DNA from: a gamma proteobacterium symbiont of Ctena orbiculata
GTDB taxonomy: Bacteria; Pseudomonadota; Gammaproteobacteria; Chromatiales; Chromatiaceae
DNA: 64,000 nt
Assembly: GCA_003058525.1 (NCBI GenBank)
Contig: QBVD01000048.1
Location: 49,189-113,188, forward strand
Direction of reading: 5' to 3'
The notes beneath the pieces are model-generated. The model was not told the origin of the DNA. It ran no database searches and saw only the letters and a program-made list of their open reading frames with translations. Made by a program: the position numbers and the translations under genes. Positions within the stretch are counted from its first letter, which is position 1. Each line of letters opens with the position of its first letter. Positions 54,345 to 64,000 of the stretch are shown here, piece by piece.

Positions 54345-55213
54345 CTTTTATTGACTCCATCCACGTATCTGTCCCGCGCCTTTTTCGCACGTTGAAATAT
54401 CTCCAGCAACCCGGTTTCATCACCAGTTTGCAGCAGTTCCGCAAGCTCATGCAGCTCATCGGCAAAGCGCGTCAACATTTCATTCAGGTAACTCTGATTG
54501 GCTATACAGATGTCGCGCCACATCACAGGATTGCTTGATGCGATCCTGGTGAAATCCCTGAAGCCGCCTGCGGCGAAGCGAAAGATTTCATCATTCTCTT
54601 TCATTCGCGCCAGACTATCGACCAAGGTAAATGCCAGCATGTGAGGCAAATGACTGGTTGCAGCCAATACTTCGTCATGGTGTTCAACGGTCATCTGTAC
54701 CACATCCGCCCCGCACTGTTGCCACATCCTTTCGACACGCAGGAGCGCATCCTTATCCGTTTCCTGCAGTGGCGTGAGTATGACTCGGCGATTACGATAC
54801 AACTCGGCAAACGCCGCTTCAGCGCCACTGCGTTCGGTCCCCGCAATGGGATGGCCCGGAACAAAAAATCCGGGGATTTCGCCGAATACCGCTTTAACAT
54901 CGTTTACCACACTGCACTTGACGCTACCGGCATCGGTTACCACTGCATGATCCGCAAGCTGACCGCGTATGCCACTCAGGGTGTCGCGCATTGCACCCAA
55001 GGGTACTGACAACAAGACCATATCGGCGCCTTTAACCGCCGCACCTACATTATGCGTGTAGTGATCGATCACGCCCAAGGATTGCGCTTTGATCAAATTG
55101 GCTTCCCCACGGCCACAGCCAACCACTTCCTTCACCACACCCTCTTCCTTCAGGGCCAGGGCGGCAGAGCCGCCAATCAGACCGACTCCGATAATCGCAA
55201 GCTTTTCAATCAC
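54341..55213 (-). CDS. tyrA: Prephenate dehydrogenase
   Basis: TyrA oxidises prephenate to 4-hydroxyphenylpyruvate for tyrosine. The chain begins with EKLAIIGVGLIGGSAALAL, an NAD(P)-binding Rossmann motif, and carries TDAGSVKCSVV, HPIAGTERSGAEAA and AATSHLPHMLAFTLVD. The GTG at 55213 overlaps the hisC stop by four bases and gives 290 residues, which fits the family; the longer reading to 55327 would run inside hisC and has no support. Its TAG stop lies in a repeat end. There is no fused chorismate mutase domain. Confidence 0.93.
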   Translation of the reverse strand: MIEKLAIIGVGLIGGSAALALKEEGVVKEVVGCGRGEANLIKAQSLGVIDHYTHNVGAAVKGADMVLLSVPLGAMRDTLSGIRGQLADHAVVTDAGSVKCSVVNDVKAVFGEIPGFFVPGHPIAGTERSGAEAAFAELYRNRRVILTPLQETDKDALLRVERMWQQCGADVVQMTVEHHDEVLAATSHLPHMLAFTLVDSLARMKENDEIFRFAAGGFRDFTRIASSNPVMWRDICIANQSYLNEMLTRFADELHELAELLQTGDETGLLEIFQRAKKARDRYVDGVNKS

Positions 55214-56322
55214 CGTTTTAGTACCTTCTTCAGCGTCGTCAAGAGACGATCGTTCTCCTCTTCCAGCCCGACAGAGATGCGCAAATGGTTGAGCAATCCA
55301 TAGTTGGCTATCGGTCGAGTGATACATCCTTCGAGCAGCAATGCCTGATCGACCCTGGAGGCATCCTCACCAACATCGACAGTTATAAAATTAGCCACTG
55401 AAGGAATATAGTCGAGCCCCAATGCTTCGAAGCCCTGCCGGTACTGTTGCATACCCTTGTTGTTGAGTGCAATCGAACGCTGGATGAACTCTTCATCATC
55501 AAGTGCGGCCAATGCCGCCGACTGCGCCAGGGCATTGACATTGAAAGGCTGTCGCACCCGATTCAACAGATCGGCGATGGCGGAATTCGATAGCCCATAT
55601 CCGATACGCAGGGATGCCAGCCCATATGCCTTGGAAAAGGTGCGGGTCACAATCAGATTGGGAAAGCGCTGCAGCCATGCCGCGCCATCCGGAAAGTCAC
55701 TCTCCTGAACATATTCGAAATAGGCTTCATCAAGCACCACGATGACATGCTCCGGCAGCTGAAGCAAAAACGAGTACAGCTCTGTGTCAGTCAGCCTGGT
55801 ACCGGTTGGATTATTCGGATTCGCAATCCAGATAACCCTGGTCTTGGGCGTGAGCATTTGCAGCATCCGATCAAGGTCGTGGCCGTATGCCTTGGCAGGG
55901 GCAACCCTCAACCCGGCACCGACAGCCTGACTGCTGATTGGGTATACAGCAAAGGCATATTGCGAAAACAGAGACTCGACATCCGGCGAAAGAAACACCC
56001 GTGCGACCATATCCAGGACATCATTGGAACCGTTGCCGAGGGTAATGCAGGCGGGATCCACGGCATGCTTTTCGGCAAGCCGCTGACGCAGTCGATAGCC
56101 CCCGCCGTCGGGATAGCGGGATAACTCAGGCACGCATCGGCTCAAAGTCTCGATGACCTTTTCGCTGACGCCCAAGGGATTTTCGTTGGACGCCAGTTTT
56201 ATCGAGTGAGTGATACCCAGTTCGCGCTCTAACTCAGATATCGGTTTACCGGGTAAATAGGGCTTCAAGGCCTCGATACCCGGTGCGGCAAGCTCAAGAA
56301 AGGGGTTTGTCTGACGTGTCAT
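55210..56322 (-). CDS. hisC: Histidinol-phosphate aminotransferase (hisC2 type)
   Basis: A 370-residue class I/II aminotransferase with SIKLASNENPLGVSEKVI, LDEAYFEYV and the PLP lysine in RTFSKAYGLASLRIGYGL. Located between pheA and tyrA, it probably aminates aromatic or imidazole oxo acids; the hisC2 copies in this position may serve both histidine and aromatic acid synthesis. It overlaps tyrA by four bases. Confidence 0.93.
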   Translation of the reverse strand: MTRQTNPFLELAAPGIEALKPYLPGKPISELERELGITHSIKLASNENPLGVSEKVIETLSRCVPELSRYPDGGGYRLRQRLAEKHAVDPACITLGNGSNDVLDMVARVFLSPDVESLFSQYAFAVYPISSQAVGAGLRVAPAKAYGHDLDRMLQMLTPKTRVIWIANPNNPTGTRLTDTELYSFLLQLPEHVIVVLDEAYFEYVQESDFPDGAAWLQRFPNLIVTRTFSKAYGLASLRIGYGLSNSAIADLLNRVRQPFNVNALAQSAALAALDDEEFIQRSIALNNKGMQQYRQGFEALGLDYIPSVANFITVDVGEDASRVDQALLLEGCITRPIANYGLLNHLRISVGLEEENDRLLTTLKKVLKR

Positions 56323-56350
56323 CGTGCTGCTCGAAAAGAGGAATCAGCGG

Positions 56351-57436
56351 CTATATGACTGCCTTGGGATAGGACCCGAGGACCTTGAACTGGGTGGCCG
56401 CCTGCTCGATCTCATGCAGGGCCGCGGCGAGATTGTCATCGCTTCTGTGCCCCTCCACATCGATGAAAAAAAGATAATCCCAGCGTCCCCTGCGGGATGG
56501 ACGTGATTCGATGCGCGTCATGCTGATTCCATGTTCAGCAAACGGCGTAAGCATACTATGCAGACCGCCCGCTTTGTTATGGGTGGAGAACATGATACTG
56601 GTTTTGTCTTCTCCACTGGGCGGTGAATCCTGCTTGCCGATCACCAGAAAACGGGTCGTATTGCCGGGTTCATCCTCAATGTTCGATGCCACAACACTTA
56701 GCTGGTAGATCTCACCGGCCGCCTCTCCCGCGATGGCGGCGGCATTGGCTATTTCGGTTGCCAGCCTGGCGGCCTCTGCATTACTGCCGACAGCAACCCG
56801 CTCAACATGGGGGAGGTGCTGATCGAGCCATCCCCGACACTGGGCAAGGGATTGGGCATGGGAGTAGACCACCTTGATCTGCTCCGCGGGATCCCCACGG
56901 CTGAGCAACTGGTGATTGATCGGCAATGAAACCTCACCGCAGATCCGCAGTGGCGAATTGACGAAAGTATCCAGGGTGTGGGTAATCACACCCTCAGTGG
57001 AGTTTTCCACCGGCACCACACCGTATTGGCAGGCACCGGCTTCGACCTCGCGAAAGGTATCCGGTATGGAGCCCATGGCTGTGGTATGAACAGCATGCCC
57101 AAAATGCTTAAGCACCGCTTCCTGTGTATAGGTTCCATCCGGCCCAAGAAAGGCGACATTCAAGGTCTGTTCCAAGGCCAGACAGGCCGACATGATCTCC
57201 CGGAACAGCCTTGCCATCTCCGCATCCTGCAGCGGTCCCCGGTTTCGATCCTTGATACGCCGCAATACCTCAGCCTCGCGTTCGGGACGATAAAAAGCTG
57301 TCTGCGGATCCTCATCCAATTTGATGCGCGCAACCCCCTGGGCCGCTTCCGCCCGCTCACTGATCAGCTGCTGCAGTTGCAGATCGATCTCATCGATTCG
57401 CTGTCGGATGGCACTCAGTTTCGCATCATCATTCAT
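56351..57436 (-). CDS. pheA: Bifunctional chorismate mutase/prephenate dehydratase
   Basis: The 361-residue P-protein has a chorismate mutase domain (residues 5-90, IRQRIDEIDLQLQQLISERA), a prephenate dehydratase domain (GPDGTYTQEAVLKHFG, YGVVPVENSTEGVITHT, NTTRFLVIG) and a C-terminal ACT domain with the ESRPSRRGRWDYLFFID phenylalanine-binding motif. It converts chorismate to phenylpyruvate and is feedback-inhibited by phenylalanine. It lies between serA and hisC, 28 bp upstream of hisC. Confidence 0.97.
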   Translation of the reverse strand: MNDDAKLSAIRQRIDEIDLQLQQLISERAEAAQGVARIKLDEDPQTAFYRPEREAEVLRRIKDRNRGPLQDAEMARLFREIMSACLALEQTLNVAFLGPDGTYTQEAVLKHFGHAVHTTAMGSIPDTFREVEAGACQYGVVPVENSTEGVITHTLDTFVNSPLRICGEVSLPINHQLLSRGDPAEQIKVVYSHAQSLAQCRGWLDQHLPHVERVAVGSNAEAARLATEIANAAAIAGEAAGEIYQLSVVASNIEDEPGNTTRFLVIGKQDSPPSGEDKTSIMFSTHNKAGGLHSMLTPFAEHGISMTRIESRPSRRGRWDYLFFIDVEGHRSDDNLAAALHEIEQAATQFKVLGSYPKAVI

Positions 57437-57445
57437 TGATTGGTC

Positions 57446-57496
57446 CTAGGGCCTGTTAACACTGATCCAATCGGCTCTGCGCCCGGTTTGGCCCTA
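57446..57496. repeat. Short CTAGGGCC element between serA and pheA
   Basis: CTAGGGCCTGTTAACACTGA and CCAATCGGCTCTGCG match the left end and inner border of the element at 63751; GGCCCTAC closes it after about 50 bp. The complement of CTA at 57494-57496 is the serA TAG stop. Confidence 0.65.
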
Positions 57497-58669
57497 CTCT
57501 TCACCTGACAATGAGCGTACCGATAATACACCATCGATGGAAGCCAACGTCTGCAACAGCTCAGCATTGGGTCGCTTGTCCACGTCCAGTAGAGTGACCG
57601 CGATATCGTCCCGGGATTTGTTGAGCATATCCAGGATATTCAATCCCTCATTGGCCAGATCGGTGGAGATCTGTCCCACCATATTGGGTACATTGCTGTT
57701 CACGACGGCGATACGGAAACCACCGTTTCTCGGCAGATTTATGCTGGGGAAATTGACTGAATTGGTGATATTGCCGTTTTCCAGGTAGTCACGAACCTCC
57801 TCGGCCACCATGATAGCGCAGTTGTCCTCCGCCTCCTTGGTTGAGGCCCCCAAGTGAGGCAGGGTAATCACTCTCGGATGATCCTTCAGCAGGTTGCTGG
57901 GAAAATCGCACACGTACGCATAGATCTGGCCACTATCCAGGGCGGCCACGGTGGCTTCATCATCGACAATGCCGTTACGGGCAAAATTGAGCAGCACCGA
58001 TCCAGGCTTCATCAACCTCAACCGCTCGGCATTGATCATATTTGCAGTGGCATCCGTCAGCGGCACGTGAAAAGTCACGAAGTCCGATTTGGAGAGCAGA
58101 TCATCCACACTCAAGGCCTGCTCCACTTCCGAAGCGAGCTTCCATGCGCTTTGAACTGTTATGGTGGGATCGTATCCGATCACGTTCATGCCCAAGGCAC
58201 GACAGGCATTGGCAACCTTGACGCCGATTGCACCAAGCCCGATGACCCCCATGGTACGTCCCGGCAGTTCAAAGCCGACGAAATTCTTCTTTCCCGACTC
58301 CACCTGTTTGGAGATAACGCCGTCATCCCCTGACAATCCTGTAGTGAAGCGCCAGGCCGGACCCAGGTTCCGAGCCGCCAGCAGCGCACCGGCCAGCACA
58401 AGCTCTTTGACCGCATTGGCATTGGCGCCCGGCGCATTGAAGACCGGAATCCCCAACCCGGTCATCTCGGCCACCGGAATGTTGTTGACACCGGCGCCGG
58501 CCCGACCGATCGCCTTCACCGTTTCCGGGATTTCCATGCCATGCATTTTATGGGAACGTAACAGGATCGCATCCGGGTGGGTGATTTCGGAGGCGACTTC
58601 ATAAGTATCACGCGGCAGACGATCAAGGCCCGCCACGGAGATGTTGTTCAATGTCAGTATTTTGTACAT
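57494..58669 (-). CDS. serA: D-3-phosphoglycerate dehydrogenase
   Basis: SerA starts serine synthesis. The 391-residue form begins MYKILTLNNISVAGLDRLP, has the NAD-binding GVIGLGAIGVKVANACRALG, the catalytic region with VNFARNGIVDDEA and ITLPHLGASTKEAEDN (His-Leu-Gly), and a C-terminal ACT domain (LLDVDKRPNAELLQTLASID). A longer in-frame upstream reading to 58867 lies in serC and is not supported. It is four bases after serC. Confidence 0.95.
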   Translation of the reverse strand: MYKILTLNNISVAGLDRLPRDTYEVASEITHPDAILLRSHKMHGMEIPETVKAIGRAGAGVNNIPVAEMTGLGIPVFNAPGANANAVKELVLAGALLAARNLGPAWRFTTGLSGDDGVISKQVESGKKNFVGFELPGRTMGVIGLGAIGVKVANACRALGMNVIGYDPTITVQSAWKLASEVEQALSVDDLLSKSDFVTFHVPLTDATANMINAERLRLMKPGSVLLNFARNGIVDDEATVAALDSGQIYAYVCDFPSNLLKDHPRVITLPHLGASTKEAEDNCAIMVAEEVRDYLENGNITNSVNFPSINLPRNGGFRIAVVNSNVPNMVGQISTDLANEGLNILDMLNKSRDDIAVTLLDVDKRPNAELLQTLASIDGVLSVRSLSGEE

Positions 58670-58673
58670 GTTG

Positions 58674-59756
58674 TTATCCGTTGACCCGTTCAAACTCAGC
58701 CATGAAATCGATAAGCACCTGAACCCCCTCTTCGGGCATGGCGTTATAGATACTGGCGCGCATCCCACCCACCGAGCGATGGCCTTTGAGCGTCTTGAGG
58801 CCGGCTGCTCCCGCCTCTTCGATAAATTTTCCATCCAGTCCGGCGTCGTCCAATGTGAATGGAACATTCATCCAGGATCGACTCTCGGGTGATACCGGAT
58901 TGGCGTAGAAATCGGAATCGTCAATGGCTTTGTAGAGCGCCTCCGCCATACGCCGGTTGATCACAGCCATACCGGCCAGTCCGCCTTTTTGCTGTAGCCA
59001 TTTAAATACCAAACCCGCCAGGTACCAGCCATAGGTCGGTGGCGTGTTGTACATGGAAGCATTGTCACTATGGGTCGCATATTGAAACATTGCCGGTGTA
59101 TTTTCGACGGCATTTCCTATCAGGTCTTCACGTACGATGGCAATGGTCAAACCGGCGGGCCCTATGTTCTTCTGCGCACCGGCATAGATAATTCCATACT
59201 TCGAGACATCGATCGGCCGTGACAGGATGGTGGAGGAGAAATCGGCAACCAATGGTACATCAGCCGTCTCCGGTACATAGGGAAACTCCACCCCCTGGAT
59301 GGTCTCGTTAGGCGTGTAGTGCACATAGGCGGCGTCTGGATCGAGGTTGAGTTCCGACTGACCAGGCGTTGTGGTGAACCTGCTCTCTTCCGTGCTGGCC
59401 ACCAGATTGACAGTCGCAAAACGCTTGGCTTCCGCAATCGCCTTTTTCGACCAGGAACCGGTATTGATGTAGTCGACTTGGGTATTTTCCCGGGTCAGAT
59501 TCATCGGCACCATGGCAAACTGGCTCGACGCACCACCCTGGAGGAACATCACTTTATAGTTGTCAGGTATCTGCAGCAAGGCACGCAAGTCGGATTCCGC
59601 CTGCTCAGCAATGGACATGAACTCCTTACCCCGGTGGCTCATCTCCATAACTGACATCCCGCTGCCACGCCAATCAAGCATCTCTTCCCTAGCCTGCTGC
59701 AAAACCTCTTCCGGTAACATCGCGGGACCGGCACTAAAGTTAAAGACTCGTGACAT
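58674..59756 (-). CDS. serC: Phosphoserine aminotransferase
   Basis: SerC makes phosphoserine from phosphohydroxypyruvate and also acts in pyridoxal phosphate synthesis. The 360-residue chain shows FNFSAGPAMLPEEVL, MSHRGKEFM, VADFSSTILSRPIDVSKYG and the PLP lysine in AGAQKNIGPAGLT. It follows gyrA in the common gyrA-serC-serA-pheA order and is four bases from serA. Confidence 0.97.
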   Translation of the reverse strand: MSRVFNFSAGPAMLPEEVLQQAREEMLDWRGSGMSVMEMSHRGKEFMSIAEQAESDLRALLQIPDNYKVMFLQGGASSQFAMVPMNLTRENTQVDYINTGSWSKKAIAEAKRFATVNLVASTEESRFTTTPGQSELNLDPDAAYVHYTPNETIQGVEFPYVPETADVPLVADFSSTILSRPIDVSKYGIIYAGAQKNIGPAGLTIAIVREDLIGNAVENTPAMFQYATHSDNASMYNTPPTYGWYLAGLVFKWLQQKGGLAGMAVINRRMAEALYKAIDDSDFYANPVSPESRSWMNVPFTLDDAGLDGKFIEEAGAAGLKTLKGHRSVGGMRASIYNAMPEEGVQVLIDFMAEFERVNG

Positions 59757-59926
59757 CTATAGCCTCTCAATATCGTGAATAGTTTGGAATTTCATCAATC
59801 AAATATTCTGTGGGCACTGGCCGGGGAAATACACAGTCCGAAAACAATCATACTCAACCGCATTGAGTTTCTTCCCTGCACAAGCGAAGCATGCACTTAT
59901 CTTCACAGGATGAAGGCGTGAGATCT

Positions 59927-62503
59927 TCAATCGGCCATATCGGTTTGATCCGGATCCGCATCGTCGTCTGCATCGGTGTCGAGATTTTCTACCCGCTCGA
60001 CCCCGATCAGGCGTTCATCGCTGCTGAGACGAATCATGATCACACCCTGTGTATTACGACCCATCTGCGAAATTTCGCTGACCCGATTCCGCACCAGAGT
60101 GCCGCCGTCGGAGATCATCATCACTTCGTCTTCATCGACCACCTGTACGGCACCGACAACAGTACCGTTACGCTCCGAGGTCTGAATCGAAATGACACCC
60201 TGGCCTCCCCGGCCGTGCACCGGATACTCCTCGATGGCCGTTCGTTTGCCGTACCCGTTTTCTGTAACGGTCAATACATCACCTTCGGCGGCAACGATCA
60301 GGGAGACGACCTGATGTTCCTCTTCCAACCGGATCCCCCTGACACCACAGGCGGTCCTGCCCATCGCCCTGACCTTGGATTCGGAGAATCGAACCGCTTT
60401 ACCACTGCTGCTGAAGAGGAGAATATCCTGTTCACCGTCGGTGATGGCAACCCCGACCAGCTTGTCCCCGTCGCGCAGGTCGACGGCAATGATGCCGTTG
60501 GCCCTGGGCCTGGAGAAGGCCTCCAGCGAGGTCTTTTTCACAGTGCCGGAGCTGGTCGCCATGAAGACATAACGATTGGCCTCGTATTCGCGTACCGGCA
60601 AGATGGCATTGATCTGCTCCTCCTCGTCCAACGGCAACAGGTTGACGATCGGTTTGCCGCGGGCATTGCGCCCGGCCTGGGGCAGTTCATAGACCTTCAA
60701 CCAGTAGACCTTACCCATGTTGGAGAAACAGAGTATGGTATCGTGAGTGCTGGCAACGAACAGCTTGTCGACGAAATCCTCATCCTTGGTTGCGGTGGCG
60801 ATCTTACCCTTACCCCCCCTTCGCTGGGCCTGATAGATACTGACCGGCTGAGCTTTTGCATAGCCCGCATGGGAGAGGGTCACCACCACATCCTCTTCGG
60901 TGATCAGATCCTCGAGCGTAAGGTCGAGACGGTTTTCGATGATCTCGGTACGGCGCTCATCGCCATACTGTTCACGTATTTCAAGCAGCTCTTCCCGAAT
61001 CACCTGCATCAATCGATCGGGACTGCCGAGAATATCGAGAAGATCGGCAATTTTATCCAGCAGCTCTTCGTATTCCTTGATAATCTTGTCTTGCTCAAGA
61101 CCCGTCAAACGGTGCAGACGCAGGTCCAGAATGGCCTGGGCCTGAACCTCGGTCAGGCGGTAACCCTGCTCGGTAAGACCGAACTCGGCGGCCAGTTCCT
61201 CCGGTCGGGTGCTATCCGAACCTGTCCGGCTAAGCATCGATTCCACTGCGCCCGACTGCCAATGATGAGCCAGGAGCTCCTTCTTCGCCTCTGCCGGACT
61301 GGCGGCCTGTTTGATCAGCCGGATCACTTCATCGATGTTGGCCAGCGCCACCGCCAGGCCTTCCAACACATGCGCCCTGTCTCTCGCCTTGCGCAGTTCG
61401 AACAGGGTGCGCCGAGTCACCACCTCGCGGCGGTGACGGATAAAAAACTCAAGCAGTTGTTTGAGATTGAGTAACCGTGGGCGGCCGTCCACCAGGGCCA
61501 CCATATTGATTCCGAATACACTCTGCATGGCAGTCTGCTGGTAGAGGTTATTGAGTACTACCTCCGCCACCTCGCCGCGACGCAGTTCGATGACGATGCG
61601 CATCCCGTCCTTGTCCGACTCGTCACGCAACTCGGTGATCCCCTCGATCCGTTTCTCCTTCACCAACTCGGCGATCTTTTCGATAAGGCGCGCCTTGTTT
61701 ACCTGATAGGGCAGCTCATTGACGATGATGGTCTGCTTGCCGTTACTGTCATCCGTCTCTATCTCGGTGCGGGCGCGCATATAGATCCTGCCACGCCCGG
61801 TATGATAGGCCTCCTTGATACCGCTGGCGCCATTGATCAGGCCCGCAGTGGGAAAATCGGGGCCTGGAAGATAGGACATCAGCTGATCGATATAGATCTC
61901 CGGATCATCGATTACCGCAATACAGGCATCGACTACTTCGGTAATATTGTGCGGTGGCACATTGGTTGCCATACCGACCGCAATACCGGCCGATCCATTG
62001 ATCAACAGGTTGGGAATCCGCGCCGGCAAAACGGCCGGTTCCCGTTCCGTTTCATCGTAATTGGCAACGAAATCGACCGTCTCCTTGTCCAGGTCGTCCA
62101 GCATGGTGTGGGCGATGCGCGCCATACGCACTTCGGTATAACGCATCGCCGCGGGGGAGTCCCCGTCCACCGATCCGAAATTTCCCTGTCCATCGACAAG
62201 CATATAGCGCATGGAAAATGGCTGGGCCATGCGGACGATGGTGTCGTAGACGGCGGTATCGCCATGGGGATGGTATTTACCGATCACATCGCCCACGATA
62301 CGCGCCGATTTCTTGTAGGGCTTGTTCCAATCATTACCCAGTTCATTCATCGCATAGAGCACGCGGCGATGGACAGGCTTGAGTCCGTCACGCACGTCGG
62401 GCAGGGCCCGGCCGACGATTACGCTCATGGCATAGTCCAGGTAGGATTGCCGCATCTCGTCTTCGAGATTGACTGGGAGTACTTCTTTGGCGAATTCGGT
62501 CAT
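59927..62503 (-). CDS. gyrA: DNA gyrase subunit A
   Basis: The 858-residue subunit has the breakage-reunion domain (catalytic Tyr122 in [16 protein letters not shown], quinolone-resistance region [10 protein letters not shown]) and a C-terminal beta-pinwheel domain with the GyrA box (QRRGGKGKI). Position 83 (E. coli numbering, which applies directly here) is Thr rather than Ser; position 87 is Asp. Thr83 is natural in many gammaproteobacteria, so it is not by itself a resistance sign. mtnA lies upstream and serC 170 bp downstream. Confidence 0.98.
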   Translation of the reverse strand: MTEFAKEVLPVNLEDEMRQSYLDYAMSVIVGRALPDVRDGLKPVHRRVLYAMNELGNDWNKPYKKSARIVGDVIGKYHPHGDTAVYDTIVRMAQPFSMRYMLVDGQGNFGSVDGDSPAAMRYTEVRMARIAHTMLDDLDKETVDFVANYDETEREPAVLPARIPNLLINGSAGIAVGMATNVPPHNITEVVDACIAVIDDPEIYIDQLMSYLPGPDFPTAGLINGASGIKEAYHTGRGRIYMRARTEIETDDSNGKQTIIVNELPYQVNKARLIEKIAELVKEKRIEGITELRDESDKDGMRIVIELRRGEVAEVVLNNLYQQTAMQSVFGINMVALVDGRPRLLNLKQLLEFFIRHRREVVTRRTLFELRKARDRAHVLEGLAVALANIDEVIRLIKQAASPAEAKKELLAHHWQSGAVESMLSRTGSDSTRPEELAAEFGLTEQGYRLTEVQAQAILDLRLHRLTGLEQDKIIKEYEELLDKIADLLDILGSPDRLMQVIREELLEIREQYGDERRTEIIENRLDLTLEDLITEEDVVVTLSHAGYAKAQPVSIYQAQRRGGKGKIATATKDEDFVDKLFVASTHDTILCFSNMGKVYWLKVYELPQAGRNARGKPIVNLLPLDEEEQINAILPVREYEANRYVFMATSSGTVKKTSLEAFSRPRANGIIAVDLRDGDKLVGVAITDGEQDILLFSSSGKAVRFSESKVRAMGRTACGVRGIRLEEEHQVVSLIVAAEGDVLTVTENGYGKRTAIEEYPVHGRGGQGVISIQTSERNGTVVGAVQVVDEDEVMMISDGGTLVRNRVSEISQMGRNTQGVIMIRLSSDERLIGVERVENLDTDADDDADPDQTDMAD

Positions 62504-62525
62504 CTGGCTCGTTGTCTTTTGCTAT

Positions 62526-62549
62526 CGCCCCCACTAACACAGTGGGGCG
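62526..62549. promoter_or_regulatory. Hairpin in the gyrA leader
   Basis: CGCCCC-CACTAACACAGTG-GGGCG forms a stem 23 bases before the gyrA start; read on the minus strand it lies in the leader. It may influence gyrA translation or mRNA stability. Confidence 0.4.
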
Positions 62550-62594
62550 TCAGAAAAAGCGCATTGTACCATAGCCCCCCTACACTGTGCTGTA

Positions 62595-62635
62595 TAAAAA
62601 ACGCCTGAAATCCGTTTTCAGAGGCTCTCAGGCGT
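62595..62635 (-). terminator. Rho-independent terminator of mtnA
   Basis: On the minus strand ACGCCTGA (within the mtnA 3' end) pairs with TCAGGCGT, followed by a TTTTTT run. The hairpin overlaps the mtnA stop codon at 62618-62620. Confidence 0.7.
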
Positions 62636-63697
62636 ATTCGCCATCATTTTTTCTATCTTTTTCTCATTTGGCGAAAGGACAACGCCTCTTTCGGTGACAA
62701 TCGCATCAACCAATTCAGCCGGGGTGACATCGAACACCGGATTCCATACCCCCGCACCGTTCGCGGCAATCTGACGCCCCCCGCAGGAGAGCAACTCATC
62801 TTCACCCCTAACCTCGATAGGTATCTCGCTGCCACAAGCGATACCCATATCGATGGTTGAGGTAGGCGCCGCCACCATCACCTTTACGCCATGGTACTTG
62901 GCTGCCACTGCCAGGCTGTATGTGCCGATCTTGTTCGCCACGTCACCGTTTGCCGCGATCCGGTCCGATCCCACAATGATCCAGTCGACACCCCCTTGGG
63001 CCATGCGATGAGCGGCCGCCCCATCGGCCAGGAGAGTGACAGGTATACCGTCCTGCAACAGCTCCCAGGCGGTCAGGCGCGCTCCCTGCAGCCAGGGCCG
63101 GGTCTCATCCGCGAAGACCTGCCGAATCAGTCCCCGCTTATGGGCGGATCGAATCACTCCCAGCGCAGTACCGTATCCGCCGGTGGCGAGGGCACCGGCG
63201 TTGCAATGGGTGATGACACCGCTATCGACATCCAGCAGGGAGGCACCCAGCTCCCCCATATGCCGGTTTGCCTTGATATCGTTTTTATGGATCGCCAAGG
63301 CCTCTTGCAACAGCTCCTCCCTGGGATCTCCGGCTTCAGGCAGACCCTTTATCAGCACCTCCATCCTGCCCAGCGCCCAAAAGAGATTTGCCGCGGTTGG
63401 ACGGGATCGTTTAAGGCATTCAAGGTCGGCCTTGAGAACCTCCTTCCAATGCTCTGCGGATGACTGGAAGGCCATGCCTCCGGCCAGAACCACACCATAC
63501 GCTGCGGTGATGCCGATCGCCGGCGCACCGCGCACCACCATGTCTGTAATCGCCCGGGCGGTTTCGGCTGCGTTGTTCAATTCCAGGAAGGTCACCTCGC
63601 CGGGCAACTTGCGCTGATCCAGCAGGAACAGATGTCCATCCCGCCAAACGATCGCGTCGTCGGCCGTTACCTGAGTCATGTATTGGGAGAGATCCAT
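62618..63697 (-). CDS. mtnA: Methylthioribose-1-phosphate isomerase
   Basis: MtnA isomerises 5-methylthioribose-1-phosphate to the ribulose form in methionine salvage. The 359-residue eIF-2B-alpha-like protein has [13 protein letters not shown], the catalytic Cys in [14 protein letters not shown] and the Asp in [17 protein letters not shown]. It is upstream of gyrA, as in Pseudomonas. The rest of the methionine salvage pathway is not seen in the window. Confidence 0.96.
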   Translation of the reverse strand: MDLSQYMTQVTADDAIVWRDGHLFLLDQRKLPGEVTFLELNNAAETARAITDMVVRGAPAIGITAAYGVVLAGGMAFQSSAEHWKEVLKADLECLKRSRPTAANLFWALGRMEVLIKGLPEAGDPREELLQEALAIHKNDIKANRHMGELGASLLDVDSGVITHCNAGALATGGYGTALGVIRSAHKRGLIRQVFADETRPWLQGARLTAWELLQDGIPVTLLADGAAAHRMAQGGVDWIIVGSDRIAANGDVANKIGTYSLAVAAKYHGVKVMVAAPTSTIDMGIACGSEIPIEVRGEDELLSCGGRQIAANGAGVWNPVFDVTPAELVDAIVTERGVVLSPNEKKIEKMMANTPESL

Positions 63698-63750
63698 AAT
63701 TAGCCACTGCGAAAAGTCTGTTGCTTGTTAAATATTCGGGTTATCGACTG

Positions 63751-64000
63751 CTAGGGCCTGTTAACACTAATCCAATCGACTCTGCTGGAGCTGTTTTTTT
63801 ACCCAGCAAGGCAGAATGAGCGAGGTTTAGCCGTGCTAAATGAGTGAATGATAACGCCGCTGGGTGGAAAAACAGCCCCAGCCCTTCGGGTTGTGCCTGA
63901 AAATGCGCCACTCGGCGTTGCTCGTCGCTCATTTGGAATCACCAAACCTCACTCCTTGCGCCTTGATTGGCGCATTTTCAGACACAACAGAGCCGATTGG
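63751..64000. repeat. Long MITE-like element, cut by the window end
   Basis: The left end is CTAGGGCCTGTTAACACTAA plus TCCAATCGACTCTG. The interior has the same two stem modules as the element at 34356 but in the opposite order, so this copy is inverted relative to it. The sequence stops at ...AGCCGATTGG, where the right inverted repeat would begin. It lies upstream of mtnA. Confidence 0.8.

Noticed and set aside
54341..55327. Longer tyrA reading starting at 55327
   Set aside because: The added residues overlap hisC; the GTG at 55213 overlaps the hisC stop by four bases and puts the Rossmann motif at the N-terminus.
57494..58867. Longer serA reading starting at 58867
   Set aside because: The extra 66 residues run inside serC and do not look like SerA; MYKILTLNN at 58669 is the family start.
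59891..61474. A 527-codon open frame on the plus strand
   Set aside because: It lies wholly antisense to gyrA, whose reading is certain; the open frame comes from codon bias.
62260..62262. GyrA Thr83 as a quinolone-resistance mutation
   Set aside because: Thr is natural at this position in many gammaproteobacteria, and Asp87 is unchanged.

Overview
The window reads as chromosome from a gammaproteobacterium. The best evidence is the block mtnA-gyrA-serC-serA-pheA-hisC-tyrA-aroA-cmk-rpsA-ihfB at the right end, together with mfd-csiV, aat-bpt, phoBR near ppk and a complete MlaE/F/D/PqiC-type lipid transport operon. The respiratory genes (heme A synthase, Sco1, a heme-copper-oxidase-like protein, polyferredoxin) and the c-di-GMP and two-component genes would suit a free-living or symbiotic respiring bacterium, perhaps of the Chromatiales or a sulfur-oxidising symbiont type. 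That finer placement is inference only. No tRNA, rRNA, CRISPR array, prophage or transposase gene was seen.

Layout. 1-2.6 kb: a helicase (5' end outside the window) and a DEDD exonuclease resembling the MrfA/MrfB repair pair. 2.6-8.6 kb: a double-cNMP-domain acyltransferase, an esterase, a small membrane protein, a PilZ protein and the N-degron enzymes Aat and Bpt. 8.6-12.4 kb: a lipoprotein made of two tandem copies of a beta-propeller unit. 12.8-19.3 kb: a seven-gene operon joining a TonB-dependent receptor, an unknown anchored periplasmic protein, a polyferredoxin, a DsbD-like membrane protein and a dedicated ExbB/ExbD/TonB motor. 19.4-22.8 kb: a hemerythrin-PAS-PAS-GGDEF-EAL protein and a gamma-glutamylcyclotransferase-like protein. 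22.8-29.4 kb: an extracytoplasmic redox locus, with ApbE, a DUF3570 beta-barrel, a DUF4266 lipoprotein, TlpA and a heme-copper oxidase subunit I homologue on the minus strand, divergent from ctaA, sco1 and a Cys-rich small protein. 29.4-39.2 kb: pentapeptide protein, mfd, csiV and the Mla-type operon. 39.4-50 kb: a response regulator/phosphatase/kinase-fold fusion, an archaeal-type 2-phosphoglycerate kinase and phosphoglycerate mutase pair, ppk, a CorC-like protein and phoBR. 50-64 kb: the conserved housekeeping block, almost all on the minus strand.

Across the window lies a family of short non-coding repeats whose terminal inverted repeat begins CTAGGGCCTGTTAACACTAA. Two copies are about 250-270 bp with nested hairpins; the rest are shorter derivatives. 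Several lie against gene 3' ends and supply the TAG stop codon of the neighbouring gene.

The best candidates for undescribed biology are: (i) the ApbE-DUF3570-DUF4266-TlpA set beside an oxidase-like protein that has lost two of three CuB histidines, where DUF3570 carries a sequence resembling the ApbE flavinylation motif; (ii) the TonB/polyferredoxin/DsbD-like operon, which may couple uptake of a metal to its reduction; and (iii) the bacterial ATP-cone 2-phosphoglycerate kinase paired with an archaeal-type mutase that has an altered active site.
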